This document shows positions 33,781-43,102 of a DNA stretch of 64,000 nt, in pieces (within the stretch, counting starts at the first letter, position 1; every line of letters starts with the position of its first letter). Source of the stretch: Geobacter sp. AOG2. GTDB taxonomy: Bacteria > Desulfobacterota > Desulfuromonadia > Geobacterales > Pseudopelobacteraceae. Below the pieces are notes generated by a model, which saw only the letters and a list, made by a program, of their open reading frames with translations, made no database searches and was not told the DNA's origin. The stretch is from NCBI RefSeq assembly GCF_019972295.1, contig NZ_BLJA01000001.1:1086049-1150048 (forward strand), given 5' to 3'. The translations under genes were made by a program, and so were the position numbers.

Positions 33781-34965
33781 ATGAACCTTGGAACCCCGCT
33801 GAAACCGGGCGCTATCAAACTGCTGCTATTGGGATCGGGAGAATTGGGCAAGGAGGTTGCCATCGAAGCTCAACGTCTCGGCGTTGAGGTAATTGCCGTG
33901 GACCGTTATCCCCATGCCCCGGCCATGCAGGTGGCCCACAGAAGTCACGTCATCAGTATGCTGGACCGGGAGGCGTTGCGGCGGGTGGTGGCGGAGGAGC
34001 GGCCCGACCTGATCGTACCGGAGATCGAGGCTATCGACACCGCCTTTCTGTTGGAACTGGAACAGGGAGGGCAGCGGGTGATCCCCACGGCGCGGGCGGC
34101 GAACCTGACCATGAACCGGGAAGGCATCCGGCGTTTGGCGGCCGAAAAATTGGGCTTGCCCACGGCACGTTACGCCTTTGCGAAAAGCCTGGATGAGTTG
34201 CGCTCCAATGCTGCTGCCACCGGGTTCCCCTGCGTGGTGAAACCGATCATGAGTTCGTCGGGCAAGGGACAGAGCGTGGTACGGTCAGCCTCGGACGTTG
34301 ATGCTGCCTGGCGCTACGCCATGGAGGGCGCTCGCGGCGCTTCCGATACCGCCATCATCGAGGAGTTTATTGCGTTCGACTACGAGATTACCCTGCTGAC
34401 CGTCCGTCACGCCGGCGGCACCTCGTTCTGTCCTCCCATCGGCCACGTGCAGATCAAGGGGGATTACCACGAGTCGTGGCAACCCATGGCCATGTCGGCG
34501 GCAGCCCTTGCCGAGGCTCGGCGCCAAGCGGAAACGGTCACCAACGCCCTGGGGGGCTATGGCATCTTCGGAGTTGAGTTGTTCGTTAAGGGTGATCAGG
34601 TCTGGTTCAGCGAGGTGTCGCCTCGTCCCCACGACACCGGCATGGTGACCATGATCTCCCAGAACCTGAGCCAGTTTGAACTCCATGTGCGCGCCATACT
34701 CGGGCTACCGGTGCCCGAAATCCTCAACCTGGCCCCCTCGGCCAGTCATGTGATCCTGGCGGAGGAAAGCCTGGACAACGTACGTTTCGAGGGGCTGACC
34801 GAGGCCCTCAACATTCCCGGCGCCAAGCTACGCCTGTTCGGCAAGCCGGATACCCGCCCCGGCCGGCGCATGGGAGTGGCCTTGGTCCAGGGGACATCGA
34901 CCGACGAGGCCCGAAGCCGGGCCGAGGCCAGCGCCCATTGCGTGCGGCTGGTGCCTCAGAGGTGA
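33781..34965 (+). CDS. purT: Formate-dependent GAR transformylase (PurT)
   Basis: PurT makes formylglycinamide ribonucleotide from GAR, formate and ATP, the folate-independent version of the third purine step. The 394-residue ATP-grasp protein shows [19 protein letters not shown] in two parts, [66 protein letters not shown] in two parts and a C-terminal RRMGVAL. The ATG at 33781 follows GGAGGA; the upstream TTG frame is not needed. A terminator follows. Confidence 0.95.
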   Translation: MNLGTPLKPGAIKLLLLGSGELGKEVAIEAQRLGVEVIAVDRYPHAPAMQVAHRSHVISMLDREALRRVVAEERPDLIVPEIEAIDTAFLLELEQGGQRVIPTARAANLTMNREGIRRLAAEKLGLPTARYAFAKSLDELRSNAAATGFPCVVKPIMSSSGKGQSVVRSASDVDAAWRYAMEGARGASDTAIIEEFIAFDYEITLLTVRHAGGTSFCPPIGHVQIKGDYHESWQPMAMSAAALAEARRQAETVTNALGGYGIFGVELFVKGDQVWFSEVSPRPHDTGMVTMISQNLSQFELHVRAILGLPVPEILNLAPSASHVILAEESLDNVRFEGLTEALNIPGAKLRLFGKPDTRPGRRMGVALVQGTSTDEARSRAEASAHCVRLVPQR

Positions 34966-35035
34966 CGGTTGTGGCTCAAAGAGACGAATAAACGGAACCG
35001 GTATCATCCAAATATTTACCCACCATCTAACAAGA

Positions 35036-35071
35036 AGACCTCCGAGGCGTTCCATACCTCGGAGGTCTTTC
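35036..35071. terminator. Terminator between purT and the RND gene
   Basis: A perfect 12-bp stem AGACCTCCGAGG/CCTCGGAGGTCT with a 9-base loop, then TTT. The convergent genes may share it. Confidence 0.8.
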
Positions 35072-35101
35072 AGCTCCAACTAGCTCAGAAGGTGCGGATA
35101 C

Positions 35102-37771
35102 TTACCGCTTCCCCCACAGGGAGAGCAGCGCCGGCAGGAAGATCAGGAAGACCGCCACACTGGCGGTCATGCCCAGGGACATGACCGCGCCGATGCTGAA
35201 GACCCCCTGGTGGTGCGCCACCATCAGGGCGCCGAAGCTGAACAGGATCGTCAGGGCGTTGAGGAACACGCCGATCCCGGCGCTGCGCGTGGCCACCTGG
35301 GCCGGGGTTTCGTTCCCCTGGCGATAGCGGTTGATGATGTAGATGGCCGAGTCGATCCCCACCCCCAGGATCAGCGGCAGCACGATGATGTTGGCCGAAT
35401 TGAAGCTGATCCCCGCCAACCGCATGCCCCCCACCATGAAGAGTAATCCCACCCCCAGCGGCAAGGCGCCCATCACGGCGAACCTGATGCTCTTGAAGTT
35501 GATGAGCAGGATCACGGCGATACCGATAAAGGCGTAGGCAAAGGCTCTGAGGTAGGCGTCCCGCATGATGGTCAGGGATTCGTAGACCATGATCGGCTCG
35601 CCGGTGGCATTGGGGACGATGCCCTTGACCTGGGTGACGAATTCTTGGAGCGGCTCATGTTCGAATATCTCCTTTTTCGGGGCGACCTGGAGCAGCAGTT
35701 GGCCGCTCTTACCCACGAAGCGCTGCTTCAGCTCCGCCGGCACGTCTGCTTCAACGACCGGTGACGCCTCCAGGCTTTCCTTCATCATGGTCAGCTTGGC
35801 CGGCAGCTCGGCGAACATCCCCCCCTGAAACTCCCGCAGCATCCCCAGGGCATTTTTGTCCTTTTCCTTCTCCAGCTTCGCGAAGAAGCCGTCCAGGGTC
35901 GCCAGAAATGCGCCCACCGGCTTGGCTTCGGGCGCCTTTTTGGCATCCAACGCTGTCTTCAGCTTGCTTACCCGGTCTCGGAACGCCTCGAAGACTCTGG
36001 GCAGTTCCATGACCCGCAGGTTCTCCTCGTAGGGCACCGGCCTGACATCCGCCAATACCTGCCGGAGCGCAGCCAATTCGGCCAGCTTGGCGTGCTGCTG
36101 GTCCGGCACCAGGGCTGGCAGGCTGACCACGTGGTCCACGCTGGGCAGTTTTTCCAACCGCTCGGTCAACTGTTTGGCCTCGGCGCGGTCTTTGGCGGTC
36201 ACCACGGCAAAATAGCCGGAGTTCTCCTTGCTGCGCATCAGCTTGTAGGCGTATTCCACCGATTGCAGCCCCTTAGCCTGGAGGTTCATCAGGTTGTAAT
36301 CGAAGCGCATGGTCAGGGTGGGGTAGAGGCAGACGAGTGCCAGGAACAGGGTGACGCCGACGACCGTCCGCGGGCTGGCGAAGAGGGCGCGGAAAAAAGG
36401 CTTTTCGCCAAGCTCTGCCGGAGCCTGCTCCGTGGGTACGCTCGGCTGCGGCTTCCTGAACCGCTCCAACAGGATCAGCATGGAGGGCAGCACGGTAAAG
36501 GTGGTAATAACGCAGATCACGACCCCGCCGGCCGCGATGATGCCCAACTCGGCGATGCCCTTGAAATCGGTGAAGGCAAAGGTGGCGAATGCCAGTGCCA
36601 CGGTGGCTGCGGCCATGACGATGGAACGGATGTTGGCGGAGAGGCCGGTTTCGATGGCCGCCAGACCCGACGAGCCGTTCCGCAACTCCTCCTGGTAGCG
36701 CAGGACCACCTGGATGCCGTACTCGATCCCCAGGCCGATCAGCATGATGGCAAAGACCATGGAGAGGATGTTGAGATGCCCCACGGCGGCGGTGGCAAAG
36801 CCGAAGGAAAGGCAGATGCCTACGATCAGCGAAACCATGGCGCTGATCACGTTCAAAAGGCCGCGGAAGGCGAACAACAGCAGGATCACGGTCAGGGAGA
36901 GGGATAGTATGGTGGCGATCTCGATGTCCCGCTGGCTGGTGGCCATCTCCTCGTACTCGAGCACCGGCACCCCGGTCAGGCCGGCCGTAACCCCCTTGAA
37001 CTCGGGGCGTTTCACCAGCTCGGCCAGGGCGGCGCGAGCCGCTTTGATCGGTTTTTCCGAGGCCACGAAACTACCCTCGTCCTTGACCGGACGCATGGTG
37101 ATGACCTGCTGCTTGCCTGCGTTTTCAAGGGTCGATGGCTTGCCGTCGCCGCTCCCCTTGAGGAACGAATCCATGGTCATGCCGCTCCCCTTGCCGTCAA
37201 AGGCCTTGAACCCCTTGTCCAGGGTGGACAGCATGAAGGTCAGGCTTTCAAGGGAAGTCGGGTCGCCGGAGGCGAGATACCCATCGATCTGGCCCGTCAG
37301 GCTGGTGAAGAGCGTCTGCACCGAGGGGGAGGCGGAGAGACTCTTCAGGACCGGTGCGGCCATGGTCAGGGTGTGGCGCAATCGCTGGATATCCTCCAGC
37401 GGCATGAACAGGAGGCCGTTCTTCCGGAAAAAGGGGAGGCCGCCGGGGTAGAACACATCGCGGAACAGGCTGGTTTCCCGGTTCAGGCGTTGATAGAGAG
37501 CATCGGCGGCACGGGTCGATTTCTCCGCGTCGTCTGATTCTATGACCGCCACGATTTCTTCCTGGTCGCCGAATTCCCGACGATAGGCCTGGTAATCCAT
37601 CTGGAATGGGGCGTTTTTGGCCATCAGGTCGTCGCGGCCGGTCAGAAACTCCATATTCTTTTTTGTATAGATGACGGAACAGACGGAAAATAGCAAGGCC
37701 AGCGTCAGGATCAGGCGCGGACGCCTGGCGACGAAGGCGAACAAACGGCTCGGTTTCGGTGTATCAGACAC
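35102..37771 (-). CDS. RND-superfamily (MMPL) exporter, HpnN-like
   Basis: This 889-residue inner-membrane protein has the RND duplicated plan: one helix, a periplasmic loop of about 250 residues, five helices, a second single helix near residue 460, another large loop and five final helices. Conserved parts include GREDQ-type FGDQEEIVAVIES, SLIVGICLSFGFATA, GLGIEYGIQVVLRYQEE and PLILGVGIDSAIYIINRY. It most resembles HpnN, which moves hopanoids to the outer membrane, but no hopanoid genes are nearby, so the cargo is unproven. The GTG at 37771 is chosen over the TTG at 37789 because AAGGAG lies 6 bases upstream. Confidence 0.85.
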   Translation of the reverse strand: MSDTPKPSRLFAFVARRPRLILTLALLFSVCSVIYTKKNMEFLTGRDDLMAKNAPFQMDYQAYRREFGDQEEIVAVIESDDAEKSTRAADALYQRLNRETSLFRDVFYPGGLPFFRKNGLLFMPLEDIQRLRHTLTMAAPVLKSLSASPSVQTLFTSLTGQIDGYLASGDPTSLESLTFMLSTLDKGFKAFDGKGSGMTMDSFLKGSGDGKPSTLENAGKQQVITMRPVKDEGSFVASEKPIKAARAALAELVKRPEFKGVTAGLTGVPVLEYEEMATSQRDIEIATILSLSLTVILLLFAFRGLLNVISAMVSLIVGICLSFGFATAAVGHLNILSMVFAIMLIGLGIEYGIQVVLRYQEELRNGSSGLAAIETGLSANIRSIVMAAATVALAFATFAFTDFKGIAELGIIAAGGVVICVITTFTVLPSMLILLERFRKPQPSVPTEQAPAELGEKPFFRALFASPRTVVGVTLFLALVCLYPTLTMRFDYNLMNLQAKGLQSVEYAYKLMRSKENSGYFAVVTAKDRAEAKQLTERLEKLPSVDHVVSLPALVPDQQHAKLAELAALRQVLADVRPVPYEENLRVMELPRVFEAFRDRVSKLKTALDAKKAPEAKPVGAFLATLDGFFAKLEKEKDKNALGMLREFQGGMFAELPAKLTMMKESLEASPVVEADVPAELKQRFVGKSGQLLLQVAPKKEIFEHEPLQEFVTQVKGIVPNATGEPIMVYESLTIMRDAYLRAFAYAFIGIAVILLINFKSIRFAVMGALPLGVGLLFMVGGMRLAGISFNSANIIVLPLILGVGIDSAIYIINRYRQGNETPAQVATRSAGIGVFLNALTILFSFGALMVAHHQGVFSIGAVMSLGMTASVAVFLIFLPALLSLWGKR

Positions 37772-37803
37772 ACATGACTCCTTGGGCAAGATTGTGACAC
37801 TTC

Positions 37804-37832
37804 TGAATATACCGCCGGGGGGGAAAAGTCAA
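37804..37832 (-). promoter_or_regulatory. Predicted promoter of the RND gene
   Basis: On the minus strand TTGACT (37832-37827) and TATTCA (37809-37804) are 17 bases apart, about 33 bases before the GTG start. Confidence 0.55.
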
Positions 37833-37859
37833 TCAAAGGGGGAGTGTAACGGGGATGGG

Positions 37860-38150
37860 TCAGTTCCGTTCCATGACAATGGAAGAGGGGAGGCAGAGGC
37901 CGATCTGGATGGTCGTCCGGGCCGGTCTGCCGGTGCAGGCGTATTCCAGCGCAATCGCCGTATCCTCCAGCGCCTCGATCACCACAGCTCCGGGAGTGCT
38001 CACGGCAAAGGTTTCACCCAATTTCAGGATATAATCGCGGGGATCGTCGTAACGGGTCAGCCACACGCTCCCCTGGTCCATGCGCAGGGAACAACTCTCG
38101 GGGCCTGCGGTGACCGACACGGTTTCGCCTTTTTTCAGCAGATAGTCCAT
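37860..38150 (-). CDS. DUF2917-type small protein
   Basis: This 96-residue protein resembles the DUF2917 family: a small beta-rich, cupin-like domain with LLKKGETVSVTAG, GSVWLTRYDDPRDYILKLGE and a C-terminal hydrophobic strand. Function is unknown. The ATG at 38150 is preferred (AGGAG upstream); the longer frame would overlap the regulator gene. It lies 25 bases after the AraC-type regulator and is probably co-transcribed. Confidence 0.75.
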   Translation of the reverse strand: MDYLLKKGETVSVTAGPESCSLRMDQGSVWLTRYDDPRDYILKLGETFAVSTPGAVVIEALEDTAIALEYACTGRPARTTIQIGLCLPSSIVMERN

Positions 38151-38175
38151 AGGCGGCTCCTCATGAGATTGATCG

Positions 38176-39189
38176 CTAAAAACGTTCGCGGTAGGCGCGG
38201 GGTGTGATCCCCAAGCAGCGCTGGAAGGTGCGCCGTAACTGTTCGGCGCTGCTGAAACCGCTCTTAAGTGCAACTGCCTCCATGGGATGGTTCGTCTCCT
38301 CCAGGAGATGCTTCGCCCGTTCGATGCGTAGCCGGTCCAGGTATTTCAAGGGAGTTATGCCGGTTTCCCGAAGGAAAACCCGGGCAAAATTGCGGGGGCT
38401 CATGGCTGCCCTGTCCGCCAGATCTTCAACCGTGATATCCTGATAGGCATTTTCCTCGAGCCAGGCTAGGAGCGGTGCCAGCGGCCCACCCGTGACCATC
38501 TGGGAGCGGAGGCGGCTGCTGAACTGGCTCTGCCCGCCCGGCCGCTTGAGGTAGAGGACGAGCCGACGAGCGATTGCCAGGGCCAGCTTTCTGCCGTAAT
38601 CCTCCTCCACCAGGGCAAGCGCCAGGTCGATTCCGGCCGTGATGCCAGCGGAGGTTGCAATGGAGCCGTCCCTTACGTAGATCGCATCCGGCTCAACGGT
38701 TACCTCCGGGTACTCCCTGGCCATGCGGTCTACGTCCATCCAGTGGGTTGTGACCCGCCGCCCGTTCAGGAGCCCCGCTTTTGCGAGGAAAAAAGCGCCG
38801 GTGCAGACCGAGACGAGGCGTCTGGTTTGCCCCCCAATTTCTTTCAACCATTGGATCAATTCCCTGTTTTCCAAGGCGCGGCAGAGAGGCTCGTCCGGGC
38901 TCCCCACCACGAGCAGGGTGTCGATTGGGCTGGTAATGTCGCGCCATGCCGCGTCGGCCACCAGTTGGACCCCCGCAGAGGTCGTAACGATGCCCTGCTC
39001 CTGTGCCGCAATCGTGACCCGGTAACCGGGCGCGGCCACCTGTTCCCGCAACGTCCTGTTCACCACCCCGAATACCGCGGCAGGGCCGGTGGCATCAAGG
39101 AGTTCGCACCCTTCGTGGACTATCACTACGACGGAGCGTGGTTCGGTTGTCCCGGTTTCGCTGTGCAATTCTTGGTTGTAACGATTCAT
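38176..39189 (-). CDS. GlxA-like transcriptional regulator (DJ-1/PfpI domain plus AraC HTH)
   Basis: This protein of about 337 residues has an N-terminal DJ-1/PfpI-like domain (about 15-180, with the nucleophile-elbow VCTGAFFLAKAG) and a C-terminal AraC DNA-binding domain (about 235-335; MSPRNFARVFLRETG and SGFSSAEQLRRTFQRCLG). Such regulators often control transport or catabolism of amino acids or amines. It is divergent from the LysE/ArgO exporter gene, its likely target. Start is uncertain: ATG at 39189 or 39198 gives a normal N-terminus; the longest frame from 39324 would overlap the exporter's promoter. Confidence 0.88.
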   Translation of the reverse strand: MNRYNQELHSETGTTEPRSVVVIVHEGCELLDATGPAAVFGVVNRTLREQVAAPGYRVTIAAQEQGIVTTSAGVQLVADAAWRDITSPIDTLLVVGSPDEPLCRALENRELIQWLKEIGGQTRRLVSVCTGAFFLAKAGLLNGRRVTTHWMDVDRMAREYPEVTVEPDAIYVRDGSIATSAGITAGIDLALALVEEDYGRKLALAIARRLVLYLKRPGGQSQFSSRLRSQMVTGGPLAPLLAWLEENAYQDITVEDLADRAAMSPRNFARVFLRETGITPLKYLDRLRIERAKHLLEETNHPMEAVALKSGFSSAEQLRRTFQRCLGITPRAYRERF

Positions 39190-39279
39190 GGTCCGCATCT
39201 TTTCACAAAGCGGCACAAGGCGCAATGACAACAAACAGGCGTTTTCTGCCATGTGCCCGGTTGTGTCGGGACAGCATTG

Positions 39280-39308
39280 TTGATAAATAGTGCTGAAGCC
39301 GGTATTCT
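39280..39308 (+). promoter_or_regulatory. Predicted promoter of the LysE/ArgO gene
   Basis: TTGATA (39280-39285) and TATTCT (39303-39308) are 17 bases apart, 22 bases upstream of the start codon. The leader would be very short. Confidence 0.4.
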
Positions 39309-39329
39309 TGCCGCAGGAGTGCAAACCTC

Positions 39330-39968
39330 ATGAACCATTCTTCATTCTCTGAACCCCTTGTGCATGGTTTCAGCCTCGGTGCAAGTCTGATCATCGCCAT
39401 CGGAAGCCAGAACGCTTTTGTCCTGCGGCAAGGCCTACGGCGTGAGTACGTTTTTACGGTAAGCACCATCTGTTTTCTGTGCGATATGGTTCTGATTGGC
39501 CTGGGTGCCGGCGGATTTGGTACGTTCGTGGCCTCATCGCCCCGGCTGCTTGTGGTTGCCTTGTGGGGAGGGGCCGTTTTTCTGTTTTGTTACGGTATCC
39601 GCTCCTTTTGGTCGGCAGTCAGGCCGCAAGCGTTGGCAACCGATCTGGAGAATACGGGAGGTGAAGGCTTGGCTGCTGTGGTGGCGACTACTCTGGCTCT
39701 GAGCCTTCTGAACCCACACGTCTATCTGGACACAGTCCTTCTACTGGGAAGCCTGGCGGCGCAATTCAGCGGGCAGGCACGGGTCCTCTTCGCCCTGGGG
39801 GCCATGGCGGCATCGCTTGTCTGGTTTTACGGCATTGGTTATGGCGCCAGAATTTTCGCGTCGCTGTTTCGCACGCCGATTGCCTGGCGGGTTCTTGATA
39901 TCCTGGTAGGGTGCACCATGTGGGGGATCGGCACCAGCCTGATCTGGAAGAGGGTGTTTACGGGGTAA
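39330..39968 (+). CDS. LysE/ArgO-family amino acid exporter
   Basis: This 212-residue membrane protein has about six helices and the family N-terminal motif GASLIIAIGSQNAFVLRQG, then LSLLNPHVYLDT. ArgO/LysE proteins export basic amino acids such as arginine and lysine. CAGGAG precedes the ATG at 39330. It is transcribed away from the GlxA-like regulator, and a terminator follows its stop. Confidence 0.92.
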   Translation: MNHSSFSEPLVHGFSLGASLIIAIGSQNAFVLRQGLRREYVFTVSTICFLCDMVLIGLGAGGFGTFVASSPRLLVVALWGGAVFLFCYGIRSFWSAVRPQALATDLENTGGEGLAAVVATTLALSLLNPHVYLDTVLLLGSLAAQFSGQARVLFALGAMAASLVWFYGIGYGARIFASLFRTPIAWRVLDILVGCTMWGIGTSLIWKRVFTG

Positions 39969-39986
39969 CGGTGCGGTAGCAATTAT

Positions 39987-40015
39987 AAAAAAGCCCGGCT
40001 TAAACCGGGCTTTTT
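39987..40015. terminator. Bidirectional terminator
   Basis: AAAAAAGCCCGG and CCGGGCTTTTT arms around a 6-base loop, between the exporter gene and a convergent small gene. Confidence 0.88.
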
Positions 40016-40037
40016 CGTGGGTCGATTCAGTGCCCCC

Positions 40038-40199
40038 TCATCCCTTACGGCCCTTACGACCCGCCTGAATCTTGCCGTGGGGGGTAATGACGTGGAGATT
40101 ATGGTTGGCCGCACGGCGGATCATCAGCTCATGTTTGCCGGTCATGGTCGTCTTCATCATGTGTCGTGGTTTTGCCAACATTCCCTTCATGTCTTTCAT
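40038..40199 (-). CDS. Small basic protein of unknown function (53 residues)
   Basis: The frame starts at an ATG preceded by a strong AAGGAGGT. The product is Lys/Arg/Met/His-rich, with MTGKHELMIRRAANHNLHV in the middle and a basic tail (QAGRKGRKG). Such charge suggests binding to RNA, DNA or ribosomes, but no family is recognised. A longer frame upstream exists but runs through the divergent yjbQ gene and is rejected. Confidence 0.65.
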   Translation of the reverse strand: MKDMKGMLAKPRHMMKTTMTGKHELMIRRAANHNLHVITPHGKIQAGRKGRKG

Positions 40200-40293
40200 G
40201 GCTGCCACCTCCTTTTCTTTCCTTCCCATTTCCAGTATAACACGATTTCTGAAGCGGAAGTCAGACCATTCAACTTCGCACAGGGAGGCCATC

Positions 40294-40692
40294 ATGCTGA
40301 GTAGTGGCGAAATATCTGTTTCGAGCGACAAGCGGACCCAATTTATCTCCATAACACGACAAATTGTGGAGTTTGTGGACCGGAGCGGGTGGCGAGATGG
40401 TGTGCTGACCGTGTATGTGCCCCATACCACCGCCGCCGTTACGATCAATGAAAACGCCGATCCGGACGTGGCGCGGGACATGGAGTGGTTCAGTGACGAG
40501 CTGATTCCGCGCAGTCGTCATTTCCATCATAGCGAGGGGAACTCCGACGCGCACATCAAGGCCAGCTTCTTTGGCTCGTCGGTGCAGGTCATCGTGCGGG
40601 AAGGCAAGCTCTGGCTCGGAACCTGGCAGGGAATCTATTTCTGCGAATTCGACGGTCCCCGGGAGCGCAAGATGTTCGTCGCCTTTTCCTAG
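40294..40692 (+). CDS. YjbQ/UPF0047 family protein
   Basis: This 132-residue protein matches the YjbQ (UPF0047) family: PHTTAAVTINENADPDVARD in two parts, HFHHSEGNSDAHIKAS and LWLGTWQGIYFCEFDGPR. Members form trimers with a metal/phosphate pocket, and some have weak thiamine-phosphate synthase activity; the true role is unclear. GGGAGG supports the ATG at 40294. Its stop is 1 base before the second copy of the 121-bp repeat. Confidence 0.92.
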   Translation: MLSSGEISVSSDKRTQFISITRQIVEFVDRSGWRDGVLTVYVPHTTAAVTINENADPDVARDMEWFSDELIPRSRHFHHSEGNSDAHIKASFFGSSVQVIVREGKLWLGTWQGIYFCEFDGPRERKMFVAFS

Positions 40693-40693
40693 G

Positions 40694-40814
40694 AGGTTGT
40701 TGAAAAACAGCCATCTCGCCGCCGTCCTCGAAGTCCCTTTTGTGCGGCGTAGCGCTGCTACGCCGCCGCAGGGCCTTCTGCGGGTGCGGCTATCTGACTA
40801 TTTTTGAACAACCT
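40694..40814. repeat. 121-bp palindromic repeat, copy 2
   Basis: Same length and layout as the copy at 13193-13313, about 90% identical. Terminal inverted repeats, an inner arm pair (40731-40738 with 40770-40777, one mismatch) and the central hairpin (40746-40753 with 40757-40764) are kept. Its last two bases are part of the TAG stop codon of the convergent slipin gene, and its first base is 2 bases after the yjbQ stop, so it fills the whole intergenic gap and could end transcription from both sides. Confidence 0.9.
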
Positions 40815-41592
40815 AAATTTTTCGACTGCCTGAGTCCCCACGATCCAGAAACATCTTGATCAGGTCGATGGGGACCGGGAAGATAGTGGTGGAGTTTTTT
40901 TCCGCGGCTATTTCCGTCAGGGTCTGAAGATAGCGTAATTGCAGTGCGGTCGGTTCGGCAGCCAGGATTGTGGCTGCCTGGGCCAGTTTTTCCGATGCCT
41001 GTAGTTCGCCCTCGGCGTGGATGATCTTGGCGCGACGCTCCCGCTCCGCCTCGGCCTGCTTGGCGATAGCCCGTTGCATCTCCTGGGGCAGATCGATGTT
41101 CTTTACCTCCACGTTGGCCACCTTGACACCCCACGGCCCGGTATGGCGATCGAGAATCTCCTGCAACTCCTTGTTGATTTTCTCTCGGTTGGCCAGGAGT
41201 TCATCCAGGTCTACCTGTCCCAGAACGCTCCGCAAGGTGGTCTGGGATAACTGGCTGGTGGCGTAGAGGTAGTTTTCCACATCTACGACGGCCTTCTGGG
41301 GCTCCATGACCCGGAAGTAGATGACCGCTGATACCTTGACCGTTACGTTGTCATGGGTGATCACATCCTGAGGGGGAACGTCCATGACAACGGTGCGCAG
41401 GGTCACCCTCACCAGACGGTCGATGCCGGGAATGATGAAAAAGAGGCCCGGTCCCCGCACCCCGGCCAACCGGCCCAGACGGAACAGCACGCCCCGTTCG
41501 TACTCGGGGAGGATGCGTACTGCGCTGGCGACGAACATAATGAACAGGACAGCGACAAAAAGTATCGGAATGTAATTGAACAGGTCGAACAT
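40813..41592 (-). CDS. Slipin (stomatin-like SPFH protein)
   Basis: This 259-residue protein has an N-terminal membrane segment (about 8-28) and an SPFH/band-7 domain: [46 protein letters not shown] in parts, and a helical region rich in Glu/Arg ([17 protein letters not shown]). Slipins assemble in membrane microdomains and are typically paired with an NfeD protease, as here: the NfeD gene is 79 bases upstream in the same direction. The last bases of the gene (TAG) merge with the 121-bp repeat. Confidence 0.93.
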   Translation of the reverse strand: MFDLFNYIPILFVAVLFIMFVASAVRILPEYERGVLFRLGRLAGVRGPGLFFIIPGIDRLVRVTLRTVVMDVPPQDVITHDNVTVKVSAVIYFRVMEPQKAVVDVENYLYATSQLSQTTLRSVLGQVDLDELLANREKINKELQEILDRHTGPWGVKVANVEVKNIDLPQEMQRAIAKQAEAERERRAKIIHAEGELQASEKLAQAATILAAEPTALQLRYLQTLTEIAAEKNSTTIFPVPIDLIKMFLDRGDSGSRKI

Positions 41593-41671
41593 GTGAAACC
41601 TCCGTTTTCATGTGAGGTGCCCCCATGGGACACCTGAAAAAGGGCGAGACGCGCTTCGGGCGAGGCCAGCC

Positions 41672-42946
41672 CTACGACATTTTTCTTACCTTGACTCGCA
41701 TGCCTTCCATCTCCACTACCGTGACCTTGGACCCGGCAGCAATCTGCTGGTCACTCCAGGCATCCCAATATTCTCCGTTGACAAAAACCTTCCCCGTAGG
41801 GCAGATGTCGCTCTCGGCGCGCCCTTCTTGTTCCAGTAGTCCTTCCCGGCCGGTGGCCGGTTTAAGGCGATGGACACGTAACGCCTTAGCGATGACCACC
41901 GAGAAGAACCCGGCCGTGGTCAGCACCGTGACCGTGATCACGCTCCAGGAAACACGCAGGTAAGGTGCCGGGGATTCGAACAAGATCAGTGACCCGAAGA
42001 TCATTGCGATAATTCCTCCAACCGTCAGCATGCCGTGGGAGGCAACCTTGATCTCGGCGATAAAGAACACCAGCGCCAGCAGGATGAGCAGGGCACCGGT
42101 GTAGTTGACCGGCAGCGTCTGGGAGGCAAAGAAAGCCAGGATCAAGGAGATCCCCCCGATCACCCCGGGCAGGATTACGCCCGGATTGGACAGTTCGAAG
42201 AACAGCCCAAGTGTGCCGAGCATCATCAGGACGTAGGCCACGTTGGGATTGCTGATGGCGTTCAGCATCCGCTCTCCCGGCCGCATCTCGGCCGGAATCG
42301 TCTCGGCTCCGGCCAGCCGCAAGGGTACCTCCCGGCCGCCTCGCATGATGCGATATCCTTCCATTTGTTGCAGCAACTCGGCCCGGTCCCGAGCGATCAG
42401 ATCGATAACCTTGCCTGCCAGCGCCTTGTCCGCGCTCAGGGAGATGCTCTCCCTCACCATTCGTCGAGCCAGGGTTTCGTCACGGCCCCTTTTGCGTGCG
42501 ATCCCCTCCGCATAGGCCTCGGCATCGTTAACCACTTTCTCCTCAATTATTTTGTCGGGTTTTTCGCCCAAGGAAACAGGGTGGGCCGCGCCGATGTTGG
42601 TGCCCGGAGACATGGCGCACACGTCGGCTGCCAGGCAGATGATGGCGCCAGCCGATGCTGCGCGGGCACCGGACGGCGTCACATAGACCGCCACCGGTAC
42701 CGGGCTGGCAAAAACGTCCTTCACGATCTCCCGCATGGCTGTATCCAGGCCGCCGGGGGTATCCAGTTCCACCAGCACCAGACTGTCTCCGCCCCGGGCC
42801 GCGTCTCTCAGGGTGCGATGGACAAACCGGGCCGTCACCGGAGTGATCGGATCGTGGATCGTCACGACCCGAACCCGGCCTCGTTCGGCTGCCGGCACGG
42901 TTACACACACCAGCAGGCATAGGATGATACTGAGGCTGAGGCGCAT
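41672..42946 (-). CDS. NfeD-family membrane serine protease (ClpP-class)
   Basis: This 424-residue protein has a signal sequence, a ClpP-like protease domain (about 25-225) with the catalytic Ser in GARAASAGA and a candidate Lys in the following helix region (about 145), four membrane helices (about 235-345) and a C-terminal OB-fold NfeDC domain (about 365-424). Homologues cleave the hydrophobic C-terminus of partner stomatins. GGAG precedes the ATG. Its partner slipin is encoded directly downstream. Confidence 0.92.
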   Translation of the reverse strand: MRLSLSIILCLLVCVTVPAAERGRVRVVTIHDPITPVTARFVHRTLRDAARGGDSLVLVELDTPGGLDTAMREIVKDVFASPVPVAVYVTPSGARAASAGAIICLAADVCAMSPGTNIGAAHPVSLGEKPDKIIEEKVVNDAEAYAEGIARKRGRDETLARRMVRESISLSADKALAGKVIDLIARDRAELLQQMEGYRIMRGGREVPLRLAGAETIPAEMRPGERMLNAISNPNVAYVLMMLGTLGLFFELSNPGVILPGVIGGISLILAFFASQTLPVNYTGALLILLALVFFIAEIKVASHGMLTVGGIIAMIFGSLILFESPAPYLRVSWSVITVTVLTTAGFFSVVIAKALRVHRLKPATGREGLLEQEGRAESDICPTGKVFVNGEYWDAWSDQQIAAGSKVTVVEMEGMRVKVRKMS

Positions 42947-43102
42947 GGAAACTCCTCTCTCCTTTTATAAGTATACCCTATTATGATGGCGTTGTAAGGA
43001 GGTCGAGGAAAGAATCGTGCAGGCGTACGGAGACGGCAACGACCCGGAAGGCGGGTCGTAAATGAGGGGCGATGCTGGTATGGACAACTTGCTAGGGCAT
43101 AT

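Noticed and set aside
40038-40481. 147-codon minus-strand frame
   Set aside because: Its upstream two thirds run antisense through yjbQ; only the 53-codon part behind AAGGAGGT is accepted.
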